Of a stretch of DNA of 64,000 nt, positions 6,410 to 15,368 are shown piece by piece. The stretch covers positions 1 through 64,000 of the forward strand of contig FUZG01000011.1 of assembly GCA_900168235.1 (NCBI GenBank), written 5' to 3'. The translations under genes and the position numbers were made by a program. The notes below the pieces were generated by a model. That model searched no databases. It had not been told where the DNA came from and saw nothing but the letters and a program-made list of their open reading frames with translations. Positions within the stretch are counted from its first letter, which is position 1. Every line of letters begins with the position of its first letter. The DNA comes from Lachnospiraceae bacterium. Lineage in GTDB: Bacteria; Bacillota; Clostridia; Lachnospirales; Lachnospiraceae.

Positions 6410-8344
6410 ATGAGAAGAATAAAACTTATCGCATGTTTACTTTCGGTCATAATGACCTTAAATCCTGCAATAATACATGCAGAATCACAAAATAAAGATA
6501 TTTCGGAAAAAACTAAGGAATCTCAGATCAAAAATGAGTCTGAGGATCATTCTGATGCAGAATTAAGTATCCAGGAAGTGATCCGTCAGGAAATAAATGA
6601 ACTTGATTCTATGGAATCAGGTGTTGACTATGTGCCGGATGAAGCGGTTTTTCATGTGGATTCAAGGGAAGAAGCAGAGGAAACTGCACGGCAGTACGGC
6701 GGTGAACTTATAGATTATGGCTATGGAGTCGCAACACTGAAATTCAATGAAGATATTAAAAATGTTCTCGGAGAAGCGATAAGGATCGATTCGGTGGAAA
6801 CAGCCATTGAGCCGAACTATATCGCAGAAATCGATACATATGAAATAGACAGCACGGGATCGACAAATACGACATATGATCCGAATGAAGATCTGTCGGG
6901 ATATCAGAGCTGGTATAAGGAAAAAATAAATCTCGCCGGAGTCGAGGGTTTATCCGGCGACGGAATAAAAGTTGCTGTGATAGATACCGGGGCGGATCTT
7001 GACCATAGCGATCTGGAGGACAATATAAAGGAAAGCACGAATGTGATGGCAAATCCGGAAAATACAGATGGTGATGATAATAATAGTCATGGAACTCATG
7101 TGTCCGGAATAATTGCAGCTGATGATGACGGAAAAGGAATCACGGGAATAGCACCAAATGCAGATTTATATATTATAAAAGCGGCAGGTTACGACGGAAA
7201 ACTAACTTCTGCAGATATTTCAAAGGGTATCCATCAGGCAATGGATTATGGTGTTGATGTGATAAACATGAGTTTCAGCACTACAGGAGACTCTGATGTA
7301 ATAAGGTCTGCAATCGATGACGCGATAAACAGCGGTATTGTATGTGTTTCAACAGCAGGCAATAAGGGAGTTGATACAAAAGCGTATCCTGCGGCGTATG
7401 ATGATGTATTTGCAGTAGGTTCATCAACTGCGTTTGATACACTTTCGAATTTTTCAAATTATGGTGACTGGGTAGAGCTCACTGCTCCCGGAGGAGAAAG
7501 CAAAAAAACGGATTCAAGTGAATCGATTTTTTCTGATATACACAATAATAGTTTTAAAACAAAAAATGGTACATCCCAGGCGGCTCCGATGGTCGCAGCA
7601 ACAGCAGCACTTGTCTTGCAATCCGGACATATAAAGAGCAAGGGAAAAGAACGTGTAGAGGATGTCCGTGAAGCGATACTAAAAACTCTTAATGATAAGA
7701 CCTATTCTTATGGTGGGAGAAGCATCATGGGTGGTCTCGATGCGGGAGCTGCGGTAAAGTATATTGTCGAAAGAAAGCAGGAACCGACGGAGCAAAAGGA
7801 AGAAGAGCAGGTTCGGGTTGGAGAAGAACTTTTCACAATAACCTATACCGGCTCTGTTTCCTATGATGGAAGAAAGCATGTGACGTCTGATAAGAAAACG
7901 ACTAAAACCCAGGCAGCGGACATAGATATATTAGTCTCGGTAAATGGTGAGTATCTTACGCCTGATCAATACAAGATAAAGTTTAAGAATAATAAAAATG
8001 CGGCATCTGATAATTCTGCTAAAGGCCCGAAATTTTACGTGATCTTAAAAGGAAAAAATTTCAGTAAAGAAACAAAGAAGATAGTAAAGGCAGAAGCCTG
8101 CGATTTTTCAATCACTCCATGTGACCTCAGCACAGCGGATATAACCTATAAATCTACAAAGATCACGCGAAGCGGTGCGGTTAAAATTTCCGGGTTGAAA
8201 TATATAAATCCTCTTGGTAAAAAATTTGCACTGCGAGGAAAAGGAAAAAACGCAGCCTATCACGTGACAACGGTAAGTGACAGCAGTATTATCATAGACG
8301 GAACAGGAAACTTTATCGGAAGGAGAGAGATTCCGATAAAGTAG
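6410..8344 (+). CDS. secreted subtilisin-like serine protease (S8) with Ig-like tail
   Basis: 644 aa from ATG 6410 (GAGG at 6401-6404). An in-frame ATG at 6374 has no ribosome site and would disrupt a clean signal peptide (MRRIKLIACLLSVIMTLNPA, cleavage after HA). Residues about 75-140 look like an I9-type propeptide. The catalytic domain has D192 in VAVIDTG, H227 in SHGTHVSG, oxyanion N318 in STAGNKG and S389 in GTSQAAPM. After about residue 460 there is a Lys/Thr-rich region with beta-sandwich-like repeats typical of clostridial surface proteins. No LPXTG or SLH anchor is seen. The expected role is extracellular protein degradation. Confidence 0.92.
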   Translation: MRRIKLIACLLSVIMTLNPAIIHAESQNKDISEKTKESQIKNESEDHSDAELSIQEVIRQEINELDSMESGVDYVPDEAVFHVDSREEAEETARQYGGELIDYGYGVATLKFNEDIKNVLGEAIRIDSVETAIEPNYIAEIDTYEIDSTGSTNTTYDPNEDLSGYQSWYKEKINLAGVEGLSGDGIKVAVIDTGADLDHSDLEDNIKESTNVMANPENTDGDDNNSHGTHVSGIIAADDDGKGITGIAPNADLYIIKAAGYDGKLTSADISKGIHQAMDYGVDVINMSFSTTGDSDVIRSAIDDAINSGIVCVSTAGNKGVDTKAYPAAYDDVFAVGSSTAFDTLSNFSNYGDWVELTAPGGESKKTDSSESIFSDIHNNSFKTKNGTSQAAPMVAATAALVLQSGHIKSKGKERVEDVREAILKTLNDKTYSYGGRSIMGGLDAGAAVKYIVERKQEPTEQKEEEQVRVGEELFTITYTGSVSYDGRKHVTSDKKTTKTQAADIDILVSVNGEYLTPDQYKIKFKNNKNAASDNSAKGPKFYVILKGKNFSKETKKIVKAEACDFSITPCDLSTADITYKSTKITRSGAVKISGLKYINPLGKKFALRGKGKNAAYHVTTVSDSSIIIDGTGNFIGRREIPIK

Positions 8345-8375
8345 GACCAATAGAAATTGTAATATTTGAACAGTA

Positions 8376-8412
8376 ATTACAAATTTTTGCGATATGTGCA
8401 AAATTTTGTAAT
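8376..8412 (+). other. long AT-rich hairpin just upstream of a NUDIX gene
   Basis: ATTACAAATTTTTGC (8376-8390) pairs with GCAAAATTTTGTAAT (8398-8412) with one mismatch. It lies directly before the ribosome site of the next gene. It could be the transcript end of the protease gene or a leader hairpin. Confidence 0.5.
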
Positions 8413-8424
8413 CAGGAGAAGCAA

Positions 8425-8889
8425 ATGGCAGGATACATAATGTCCCTCAGAGAAAAGGTCGGACATGCACCTTTACTTCAATGTGCGGGAAGCGTGATCA
8501 TTGAAAATGAAAAAGGAGAGGTTCTCCTTGGAAAGCGTACCGATAACCATAAATGGGGATATGCCGGAGGTTCGATAGAGCTCGGAGAAACGATAGAAGA
8601 GTGCGCAAAGCGCGAACTTTCCGAAGAAACCGGACTAATTGCAGATGAGATAGAATTTTTCATGATAAATTCCGGTGAAGAGACACATTATACCTATCCG
8701 AATGGAGATGAGGTCTATAATGTGGAGATAATCTACATTTGCAGGAAGTATCACGGAGAGATCAGAAAGCAGGATGAAGAACTCGATGAGCTCAGATTTT
8801 TCTCATTAGACGAATTTCCGTCAATGGATGAGATATCTGATCCGATCAGACCTGTTTTCAGAAAATATCTGGAGCACAGAGGAGTATAA
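8425..8889 (+). CDS. NUDIX hydrolase
   Basis: 154 aa with ribosome site CAGGAGAAG before ATG 8425. A canonical Nudix box runs from GGSIELGETIEECAKREL to SEETGL and provides the Glu cluster that binds Mg2+. Family members cleave nucleoside diphosphates linked to another moiety. The short single-domain form with a YPNGDEVYNVEIIYICR stretch resembles MutT/YjhB-like enzymes, but the substrate cannot be told. It lies 23 bp upstream of a second NUDIX gene, so the two are probably co-transcribed. Confidence 0.88.
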   Translation: MAGYIMSLREKVGHAPLLQCAGSVIIENEKGEVLLGKRTDNHKWGYAGGSIELGETIEECAKRELSEETGLIADEIEFFMINSGEETHYTYPNGDEVYNVEIIYICRKYHGEIRKQDEELDELRFFSLDEFPSMDEISDPIRPVFRKYLEHRGV

Positions 8890-8912
8890 AAGAGCTAACG
8901 GGGGAAAAGGGG

Positions 8913-9467
8913 ATGGAACATAAGTTAAAAAGACTGGACCGGAGGCTTGTGCAGGAAGGGGCGGTAGTGGATTTTTGTAAAGACACTGTCCGGCTTCCTG
9001 ACGGCGCTGTAGAAGAATGGGATTTTATCCATCACAGAAAAGGCGGCGGAGCATGCATAGTTCCGGTCCTTTCTGATGGAAAAATACTGATGATACGGCA
9101 GTTCCGCCCTGCTATCGGAGAGGAGACGCTGGAACTTCCTGCCGGAGCACGGGATTACGCAGATGAAGACGGAAAGATCACCGCAAAAAGGGAGCTTCGG
9201 GAAGAAACGGGCTATATCGCAGAAAAGCTCGTTCATTTATCGAGGATAAGAACAGCAGTAGCATGGTGCGATGAATATACTGACATTTATCTTGCAGAAA
9301 ATCTGTGTGTAAAAACAGAGCAGACCCTTGATGAAGCAGAAGATATCCGAATGGAATCAGTTGATCTTCAGGATGCGCTGGATGATATTTTCAGCGGAAA
9401 ACAGCAGGATGCGAAGACTGTTGCAGGACTGCTCGCATATGACGCATATCTCAGAAAAGCCCGATAA
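8913..9467 (+). CDS. ADP-ribose pyrophosphatase-like NUDIX hydrolase
   Basis: 184 aa. The sequence IRQFRPAIGEETLELPAGA followed by KRELREETGY is characteristic of ADP-sugar pyrophosphatases (NudF/YqkG type), which hydrolyse ADP-ribose to AMP and ribose-5-phosphate. The Nudix box carries one extra residue between the leading Gly and first Glu relative to the strict pattern. The ribosome site GGGGGAAAAGGGG precedes ATG 8913. An intrinsic terminator overlaps the stop codon, so this gene ends the two-gene NUDIX unit. Confidence 0.87.
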   Translation: MEHKLKRLDRRLVQEGAVVDFCKDTVRLPDGAVEEWDFIHHRKGGGACIVPVLSDGKILMIRQFRPAIGEETLELPAGARDYADEDGKITAKRELREETGYIAEKLVHLSRIRTAVAWCDEYTDIYLAENLCVKTEQTLDEAEDIRMESVDLQDALDDIFSGKQQDAKTVAGLLAYDAYLRKAR

Positions 9468-9485
9468 AAAGGGCTTTTCCGGTTT
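9454..9485 (+). terminator. intrinsic terminator overlapping the NUDIX stop codon
   Basis: AAAAGCCC (9455-9462) pairs with GGGCTTTT (9471-9478) and is followed by CCGGTTTT. The stop codon lies in the loop. Confidence 0.75.
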
Positions 9486-9528
9486 TAAATACCAAAAAAT
9501 AAACAAACGATAAAGAAAATATAAATTA

Positions 9529-9555
9529 TTAGCACTCTCTGTTGACGAGTGCTAA
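9529..9555 (+). promoter_or_regulatory. CIRCE operator (HrcA binding site)
   Basis: A perfect match to the consensus TTAGCACTC-N9-GAGTGCTAA (9529-9537 and 9547-9555). HrcA binds this inverted repeat and represses heat-shock genes until stress titrates GroEL. The right half overlaps the -35 hexamer of the promoter at 9542-9570, which explains repression of the hsp20 gene. Confidence 0.97.
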
Positions 9556-9570
9556 TAACGGTGCTATAAC
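9542..9570 (+). promoter_or_regulatory. sigma-A promoter of hsp20
   Basis: TTGACG (9542-9547), a 17-bp spacer and TATAAC (9565-9570). The -35 element lies partly in the spacer and partly in the right arm of the CIRCE element. Confidence 0.85.
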
Positions 9571-9645
9571 AGTATTGAACAAAGGAAATAAAGTTTTCAA
9601 CGGACTTGTGAAAAACATCCGCTCAATAAAAAGGAGGTTTTTACC

Positions 9646-10092
9646 ATGTTAGTACCGAGTATTTTCAGTAACAATTTTGCAGATGAGTTTTTTGATGATA
9701 TGTTTGATTTCCCGGCTTCTTTCAGAAGAATGTGGAGACCTGAAGTATCAGGCATGATGCAGACTGATGTGAAGGAAGTTGGAAACGGATATGAACTTTC
9801 CATCGAACTTCCCGGATATAAAAAGGAAGATCTGAAGGCTGAGCTGAAAGACGGATATCTGACTATCAATGCTGAGAGAAACAGCCAGAATGATGAAAAG
9901 GATAAGGACGGCAAATATGTTCGGAGAGAGCGTTACACCGGACATTGCAGCAGAAGCTTTTATGTAGGTGAAGCTGTAACAGAGCATGATATTCATGCAA
10001 AGTTTGAAGACGGAATCCTCACACTACAGATCCCGAAGAAAGAAGAGCAGAAAAAGGTAGAAGACAAAAAGTATATCGCTATCGAAGGATAA
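9646..10092 (+). CDS. hsp20: small heat-shock protein, Hsp20/alpha-crystallin family
   Basis: 148 aa, normal length. The N-terminal arm (MLVPSIFSNNFADEFFDDMF) precedes an alpha-crystallin domain (about 42-140) with ELPGYKKEDLKAELKDGYL and a C-terminal GILTLQIPKK strand; the tail carries a KVEDKKYIAIEG end. Hsp20 proteins hold unfolding proteins in an ATP-independent way. The ribosome site AAGGAGG lies upstream of ATG 9646 behind a leader of about 70 bases. The CIRCE element and overlapping promoter put it under HrcA control. The stop codon ends 1 bp before the stop codon of the convergent next gene. Confidence 0.95.
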   Translation: MLVPSIFSNNFADEFFDDMFDFPASFRRMWRPEVSGMMQTDVKEVGNGYELSIELPGYKKEDLKAELKDGYLTINAERNSQNDEKDKDGKYVRRERYTGHCSRSFYVGEAVTEHDIHAKFEDGILTLQIPKKEEQKKVEDKKYIAIEG

Positions 10093-10093
10093 A

Positions 10094-10777
10094 TCAATCC
10101 GATAAGCGATGGATACGCTCCTCAACCTCTGCGTCGTGCGTAAGATCATAGATCATATGATAGCAGTCCAGAGCCTGGGACACAGCGTCGCGTGACTCAG
10201 CCTCTTCACCGGCGCGGAGGAGCAGCGCAAGAGTGGTGCTGTCCGGAAAAACAGGAATATCGGCATCAGAAATGACCTTTTGCAGAGACTCAGCATTTCC
10301 CTCTGCAAGAGGTCTTTTCATTGCCTTTTCAAGATAGCGGATCTCTTCCTCAGCCTGTGCACTTTCATAAAAAAACGTGCTGTAGCGGTAAAGAGCCGCT
10401 GAAAGTTCGGGTTTGTAATCTTCAAGATAATACCAGCCGAGACTCCTGTAATAAAAAGCCAGTTCTGAGCGTGTACAGCAGAAAGGGTAGATCTCTTTTG
10501 TATATTTGAGCACTCCGTTTTTATTCTGAAGGAGCATATTGCATCTGATTATTCCCTCATAGATCTGCATACTTACAGGATTTTCAGCATGAGCGGATAT
10601 CCATTCCACAAGTGCACGACCCGGATTATTGCCTTTTTCCAGGCGCTCAGCCTCGCTGATATGGGACGCCGTGAGATCTGTGTCGCTTATGGTATATTCA
10701 TCACGGTTTACATAATACTCATATAAAAAAAGCTCCGCGATGTGGTAGATACTGACTGTCGGAATATGTCCGCTCAT
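10094..10777 (-). CDS. TPR/BTAD-like helical protein of unknown role
   Basis: 227 aa, start ATG 10777 with AAAGGA upstream on the minus strand. No enzymatic motif is visible. Residues about 45-165 consist of helical hairpins of tetratricopeptide character, for example LEKGNNPGRALVEWISAHAE and AFYYRSLGWYYLEDYKPELS. These resemble the bacterial transcriptional activator domain found behind SARP-type regulators, but no DNA-binding domain is attached. It may be a protein-interaction module. It is convergent with hsp20 with only one base between the stop codons, so the two transcripts must overlap. Confidence 0.7.
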   Translation of the reverse strand: MSGHIPTVSIYHIAELFLYEYYVNRDEYTISDTDLTASHISEAERLEKGNNPGRALVEWISAHAENPVSMQIYEGIIRCNMLLQNKNGVLKYTKEIYPFCCTRSELAFYYRSLGWYYLEDYKPELSAALYRYSTFFYESAQAEEEIRYLEKAMKRPLAEGNAESLQKVISDADIPVFPDSTTLALLLRAGEEAESRDAVSQALDCYHMIYDLTHDAEVEERIHRLSD

Positions 10778-11033
10778 AAAAATCCTTTCAATCTGTGACT
10801 CTTAGGGCAAATAGTTCCCCAAATAATACAAGTTTATATATAGGAAATAACTCTTAAGAAAATCTTCTGTATTAGGAATGAGATTCTTTTGAAAGAGGAT
10901 ACAATTTGGTCATAGCCTGTTGCTATCATAATACTTGTCAGAAGCAAACGCTTTTGCTCATATATAAAGTTCTCTCTCCCCAACGGCCGTCAGTAGTCTC
11001 CAATGCTGACGGCCCTCTCTCTTTTTAAAGCTG
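10778..11033. other. intergenic region with one inverted repeat
   Basis: A 9-bp perfect stem (GGCCGTCAG at 10985-10993 with CTGACGGCC at 11006-11014) lies 20 bp beyond the stop codon of the symporter gene. Read on the minus strand it is not followed by a T-run; on the plus strand CTCTCTCTTTTT follows. It is probably the 3' end structure of the symporter transcript. Nothing else is recognisable. Confidence 0.45.
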
Positions 11034-12257
11034 TTATCTTGTCTTTTTCTCAAGAAGCTTTGAAACGATGATAGCGCAGGAAGCATCACCTGTGATGTTG
11101 AGGGTTGTACGGCCCATATCGAAGATACGGTCAACACCTGCAACAAGTGCGATACCATCAATAGGAAGTCCTACGGATGTAAGTACCATAGCGAGCATGA
11201 CGAGACCTGCACCCGGAACGCCTGCTGTACCAACGGATGCGAGAGTAGCTGTTGCAACGATAGTGAGCATCTGTGCAAATGTCAGGTGGATACCGTAGCA
11301 GGATGCGATAAAGATCGCGCAGACACCCTGATAAATAGCAGTTCCGTCCATGTTTATAGTCGCACCGAGAGGAAGAACAAAGGATGAAACCTCACGGCTT
11401 GCGCCAAGTTTCTGCGTGCACTCGATATTGATAGGAAGTGTTCCTACGCTGGATGCGCTGGAAAATGCAAAAATGATGGCAGGAGCCATTCCGCGGAAGA
11501 ACTGGAGCGGAGTCATTTTTCCAAGAGTAAAAACAGTTAAAGAATAAACAACAACTGCGTGGATCAGGTAGCAGATATACGCGCAGAGGAGAACCTTTGC
11601 AAGGGAACCTACAACCATTGATCCGTTGATCGCAACAACCGGGCAGAGGAGACAGAATACACCGACAGGTGAGAGGGAAAGGATCATCTCCATGACCTTC
11701 ATAAAGATCTCTGTCCAGAGGTTTACACCTTTAACTGCGCTGGATGCTTTTTCTCCGAGAAGGATGATAGCGAAACCGATAAGGATAGCCATAACAATAA
11801 CCTGAAGCATATTTGAATCAGAAAGCGGGTTCAGGAAATTGGACGGGAATACATTTACAAGGGTATCCATAGCGGAAACGGACTCTGTACTTGGCTCATA
11901 ATTAAGGCTGGAAGTAGAGAGAACAGGGAAAGAACCCTTGAATAAATTTGCAAAGAAAAGTCCGATGGCAGTAGCTACCGCAGTTGTGCAGAAGTAGTAA
12001 ACAACTGTGATACCACCGATGGAACCTACCTTTTTAATGTCAGAAAGGGAAATGATACCTGACATTATTGAAAAGAGAACGATAGGTCCTACAATAAATT
12101 TAACGAGATTGAGGAAGATCGTTCCAAACGGTTTGATATAAGCTTCAGCAAACTTGGCGTGTGACTGGAGCAGGAGACCTGCGATTATCGCCAGGATCAG
12201 GGCGATAAAAATTTGGACTGCGAGCGGCAGTTTCTTAGTTTGTGTGTTTGTACTCAT
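11034..12257 (-). CDS. dicarboxylate/amino-acid:cation symporter (DAACS/SDF family)
   Basis: 407 aa with about eight membrane helices and two re-entrant loops. Signatures are SSASSVGTLPI (serine-rich loop HP1), LPLGATINMDGTAIYQG (helix 7 NMDGT sodium site) and DMGRTTLNITGDA (helix 8 substrate Asp/Arg region). The family imports glutamate, aspartate, serine or C4-dicarboxylates with Na+ or H+; the exact substrate is uncertain. Start ATG 12257 has GGAGAG upstream on the minus strand. It lies 38 bp downstream of the ZIP transporter gene on the same strand and is likely co-transcribed with it. A second, differently built family member is at 30437. Confidence 0.92.
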   Translation of the reverse strand: MSTNTQTKKLPLAVQIFIALILAIIAGLLLQSHAKFAEAYIKPFGTIFLNLVKFIVGPIVLFSIMSGIISLSDIKKVGSIGGITVVYYFCTTAVATAIGLFFANLFKGSFPVLSTSSLNYEPSTESVSAMDTLVNVFPSNFLNPLSDSNMLQVIVMAILIGFAIILLGEKASSAVKGVNLWTEIFMKVMEMILSLSPVGVFCLLCPVVAINGSMVVGSLAKVLLCAYICYLIHAVVVYSLTVFTLGKMTPLQFFRGMAPAIIFAFSSASSVGTLPINIECTQKLGASREVSSFVLPLGATINMDGTAIYQGVCAIFIASCYGIHLTFAQMLTIVATATLASVGTAGVPGAGLVMLAMVLTSVGLPIDGIALVAGVDRIFDMGRTTLNITGDASCAIIVSKLLEKKTR

Positions 12258-12295
12258 AGCTTTCTCTCCTTATTAAGCAGATGTGAAAAATTATG

Positions 12296-13084
12296 TCAGC
12301 CAAGGGCGACATCCAGGATCATCATTACGACAAAGCCCAGCGAAAATGCGATGGTTCCGACATTTGAATGAGAACCCTCTGACATTTCGGGGATCAGCTC
12401 CTCGACAACTACATAAAGCATGGCGCCTGCGGCGAAGGCGAGGAGATACGGGAGAATCGGTATCACAGTTCCGGCTGCGAGGACAGTTAAGAAGCCTGCG
12501 ATAGGTTCAACCGCTCCTGAAAGAGTGCCGTACCAGAAGGTCTTCCACTTTGGCATACCTTCTGCACGGAGAGGCATGGAAACGATAGCGCCCTCAGGAA
12601 AATTCTGGATCGCGATACCTATCGCGAGGGCGATGGCGCCCATGTAGCTCACCGTGGATTTACCTGCAAGCCATCCCGCAAATACCACGCCTACTGCCAT
12701 TCCCTCGGGAATGTTGTGCAGTGTTACTGCGAGTATGAGCTTGGTTGTTCGTTTGAGTCCGGTATTTTTCATACCGTCGGGCTGCAGATCCATGTGCATG
12801 TGAGGTGTCACAAGATCAAGGAAAAGCAGGAATCCTATACCCACCATAAAACCTACGGCGGCAGGTATGAATGAAAGTCGGCCCATGCCGGAACTTTCTG
12901 CTTCTTCAAGTGCCGGAGAAAGAAGGCTCCAGAAAGAAGCTGCTACCATGACACCAGCAGCGAATCCTGTCAGTGCTCGCTGCAAAAGATCTGAGATCTT
13001 ATCTTTAAGGATAAATACCATGGCAGCGCCGGCGGTTGTTCCGATGAATGGTATTAAAAGTCCCTGAATGGCTGCAAGATTCAT
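12296..13084 (-). CDS. ZIP-family metal transporter (ZupT-like)
   Basis: 262 aa from ATG 13084, which has a strong GGAGGA site; an upstream TTG would add 11 residues with no support. Eight membrane helices are visible. Helix 4 carries LHNIPEGMAVGVVFAG and helix 5 carries IQNFPEGAIVSMPL, the paired H/N-x-PEG metal-site motifs of ZIP proteins. A loop with LVTPHMHMDLQPDG provides extra His. The protein imports Zn2+ and possibly Fe2+ or Mn2+. It probably leads a two-gene unit with the DAACS symporter. No Zur or Fur box was identified upstream. Confidence 0.92.
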   Translation of the reverse strand: MNLAAIQGLLIPFIGTTAGAAMVFILKDKISDLLQRALTGFAAGVMVAASFWSLLSPALEEAESSGMGRLSFIPAAVGFMVGIGFLLFLDLVTPHMHMDLQPDGMKNTGLKRTTKLILAVTLHNIPEGMAVGVVFAGWLAGKSTVSYMGAIALAIGIAIQNFPEGAIVSMPLRAEGMPKWKTFWYGTLSGAVEPIAGFLTVLAAGTVIPILPYLLAFAAGAMLYVVVEELIPEMSEGSHSNVGTIAFSLGFVVMMILDVALG

Positions 13085-13312
13085 ATATGTCCTCCGTGAC
13101 TTAAGTAAAAAGTTCAAAAGCCATTTTTTTGCAAGGATAATCTAATTTTACATTTTGACCCTGATATTTTCATATTAACATGATGTGCAAAAAATTCCAC
13201 TTATAATGGAAATATGTGCACATTCTAAGTTAAAAAATAATGTACAATAGTGTTTGTGTGATATGTTAAGAGAGAACAGCATCGCATTTAGTGTTTACAC
13301 AGAGGTATTGAT

Positions 13313-14386
13313 ATGAAAGAAAGAATAAACAGAGTACTCAATAATATGAAGGAACACGGACTTTCACAGCTCATCGTGTCTGATCCGAAGAGTATTTTTT
13401 ATCTTACAGGAGTAAATATAGAGCCCTATGAAAGACTGCTGGCATTTCTCGTGCGTGAGGACGGGAAGCATGTATTTTTCCTGAATAATCTGTACACGGT
13501 TCCAAAGACTGAGTTTGAAGAGGTGTGGTTCAGTGACACGGATGATTCTGTGGGAATGATCGCGGGGCATCTGACGGAAGGCGTACTCGGAATCGACAAG
13601 ACCTGGGCTGCGAGATTTCTGATACCGCTCATGGAAAAGCGCCCTGATATAAAAATGGTGCTGGGTTCAGACTGCGTGGATGACAGCCGTGCCATAAAAG
13701 ATGACAGAGAAATTGCAATTATGAAAAAAGCGTCTGAGATAAATGACACCGTAATGCATAAAGCTCTGGAATTTATAAAGCCCGGAATGACCGAAAAGCA
13801 GGTCGCAGACTTCATTGACAGGCAGTTTATCGAAGAGGGTGCGACAGGAAACAGCTTCACGACGATTGTATCCTTTGCAGGACAAGGTGCAGATCCTCAT
13901 CATGAACCGGATGACACGGTTCTGAAAGAGGGCGATGCCATCGTGATAGATCAGGGATGCATGTATGAAGGCTATGCGTCAGACATGACAAGGAGCGTAT
14001 CATGCGGTGAGCCCTCTGACCCTGATTATGAGAAAGTTCATGATCTGGTCCGCAGAGCAAATGAAAAAGCAGAAAGCATCATAAAGCCGGGAGTTAAGCT
14101 CTGTGACATAGATGCTGCGGCGCGTGACCTTATTACGGAAGCAGGATACGGCGAATACTTTAATCATCGTCTCGGACATTTTATCGGACAGACAGATCAC
14201 GAGCAGGGAGATGTCAGCAGTGCAAATGAAAATACCGTGAAGCCCGGAATGATCTTTTCCATTGAGCCCGGAGTATATCTCCCGGGTCGCTTCGGTGTCA
14301 GGATCGAGGATCTGGTGCTGGTAACAGAGGACGGATGCGAGATACTGAACCACGAAGACAAAAATTTGAAAAAAATCGGTATCTAA
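13313..14386 (+). CDS. Xaa-Pro aminopeptidase/dipeptidase (M24B)
   Basis: 357 aa, typical PepQ length. An N-terminal creatinase-like domain (about 1-125) is followed by the pita-bread catalytic domain. The five metal ligands are visible as Asp in IDQGCM and SDMTRS, His in HRLGHFIGQ, and Glu in SIEPGVYL and VRIEDLVLV. It removes an N-terminal residue next to proline, or cleaves Xaa-Pro dipeptides, in the cytoplasm. The ribosome site GAGG precedes ATG 13313. It lies 44 bp upstream of the mutarotase-like gene and divergent from the ZIP gene across a 228-bp AT-rich gap. Confidence 0.92.
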   Translation: MKERINRVLNNMKEHGLSQLIVSDPKSIFYLTGVNIEPYERLLAFLVREDGKHVFFLNNLYTVPKTEFEEVWFSDTDDSVGMIAGHLTEGVLGIDKTWAARFLIPLMEKRPDIKMVLGSDCVDDSRAIKDDREIAIMKKASEINDTVMHKALEFIKPGMTEKQVADFIDRQFIEEGATGNSFTTIVSFAGQGADPHHEPDDTVLKEGDAIVIDQGCMYEGYASDMTRSVSCGEPSDPDYEKVHDLVRRANEKAESIIKPGVKLCDIDAAARDLITEAGYGEYFNHRLGHFIGQTDHEQGDVSSANENTVKPGMIFSIEPGVYLPGRFGVRIEDLVLVTEDGCEILNHEDKNLKKIGI

Positions 14387-14430
14387 AATTGTATAATGGA
14401 TGATGCGATAAAAAACAGGAGGAAATAAAA

Positions 14431-15300
14431 ATGCGGGTTATTATTAAAAACGATGTGATAAAGGCTGAGATCGACACTTTTGGAGCAGAGCTTAAGAGTG
14501 TCGTAAAGGACGGAAAAGAGTATATGTGGAACGCTGATCCGGCGTACTGGAAGAGAACTTCCCCCGTACTTTTCCCGTTTGTCGGCGGTGTTGTAGATTC
14601 AAAGTACACTTTTGAAAATAAGACATATCCTATGTCACAGCATGGATTTGCAAGAGACATGGAGTTTGAAGTTCTTTCACAGGAAGAGACAAAGGCATCA
14701 TTTATACTTAAGTCTACTGATGAGACTCTTGCAAAGTATCCCTTCCCCTTTGAGCTGGTTTTATCATATTCCTTAGACGGAAATCGTCTGAAGCTTGGAT
14801 GGGAAGTAAAGAATACAGGAGACCGCACAATGCCTTTTGCTATCGGTGCTCATCCTGCGTTTAACATCATCGTTGCAGAAGACGGCACAATGACAGGCAA
14901 TTACCTGAAGTTTGACACAAAGAAGCAGATGGTGGTTCGTAAATTTGCAGATGGCTTAGTTCAGAATGGCACATATCTTGTGCAGCCGGATGAGGACGGA
15001 TGCCTTGCGCTTGACGGTCACACCTTTGATAACGGCGTACTTATCATGGAAAATGACCAGGCACACAGCGTTGCACTCGCTGACAGCAATAAAAAGCCCT
15101 ATGTAACACTCGAGTTTGATGCACCGCTTTTCGGTATCTGGTCACCTGAAAAGAAAAATGCTCCGTTCGTATGTCTGGAGCCCTGGTACGGAAGAGCTGA
15201 TGCTGCGGACTTCACAGGAGATCTCACAGAGCGTGAGTTTGAGCAGTCTGTAGAAGCTAAGGGAACAAAGGACTACAGCTACACAATGATCTTTGACTGA
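14431..15300 (+). CDS. aldose 1-epimerase-like protein (LacX/YeaD superfamily)
   Basis: 289 aa with ribosome site AGGAGG before ATG 14431. It fits the galactose mutarotase-like beta-sandwich: AELKSVVKDGKEYMWNADP at the N-terminus, the PVLFPFVG strand, IGAHPAFN carrying the catalytic His, and FVCLEPWYG with the catalytic Glu. Family members interconvert alpha and beta anomers of sugars; LacX-type members have no confirmed substrate. It probably shares a transcript with the upstream peptidase gene and ends at a bidirectional terminator. Confidence 0.88.
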   Translation: MRVIIKNDVIKAEIDTFGAELKSVVKDGKEYMWNADPAYWKRTSPVLFPFVGGVVDSKYTFENKTYPMSQHGFARDMEFEVLSQEETKASFILKSTDETLAKYPFPFELVLSYSLDGNRLKLGWEVKNTGDRTMPFAIGAHPAFNIIVAEDGTMTGNYLKFDTKKQMVVRKFADGLVQNGTYLVQPDEDGCLALDGHTFDNGVLIMENDQAHSVALADSNKKPYVTLEFDAPLFGIWSPEKKNAPFVCLEPWYGRADAADFTGDLTEREFEQSVEAKGTKDYSYTMIFD

Positions 15301-15311
15301 TAAAATTTATG

Positions 15312-15357
15312 AAAAAACCTCGCGGGTGCCGTTTTCACAGCATCTGCGAGGTTTTTT
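15312..15357. terminator. bidirectional intrinsic terminator
   Basis: AAAAAACCTCGC (15312-15323) pairs with GCGAGGTTTTTT (15346-15357). It serves the mutarotase gene on the plus strand and the C69 peptidase gene on the minus strand, which ends 12 bp away. Confidence 0.9.
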
Positions 15358-15368
15358 ACAGCTAAGAT

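Noticed and set aside
10985-11014. Intrinsic terminator of the symporter gene
   Set aside because: The stem is perfect, but no T-run follows on the minus strand, so I list it only as a hairpin in the intergenic region.
12283-13067. Plus-strand open frames across the ZIP gene
   Set aside because: They are shadows of the minus-strand ZIP transporter, which carries the metal motifs and a ribosome site.
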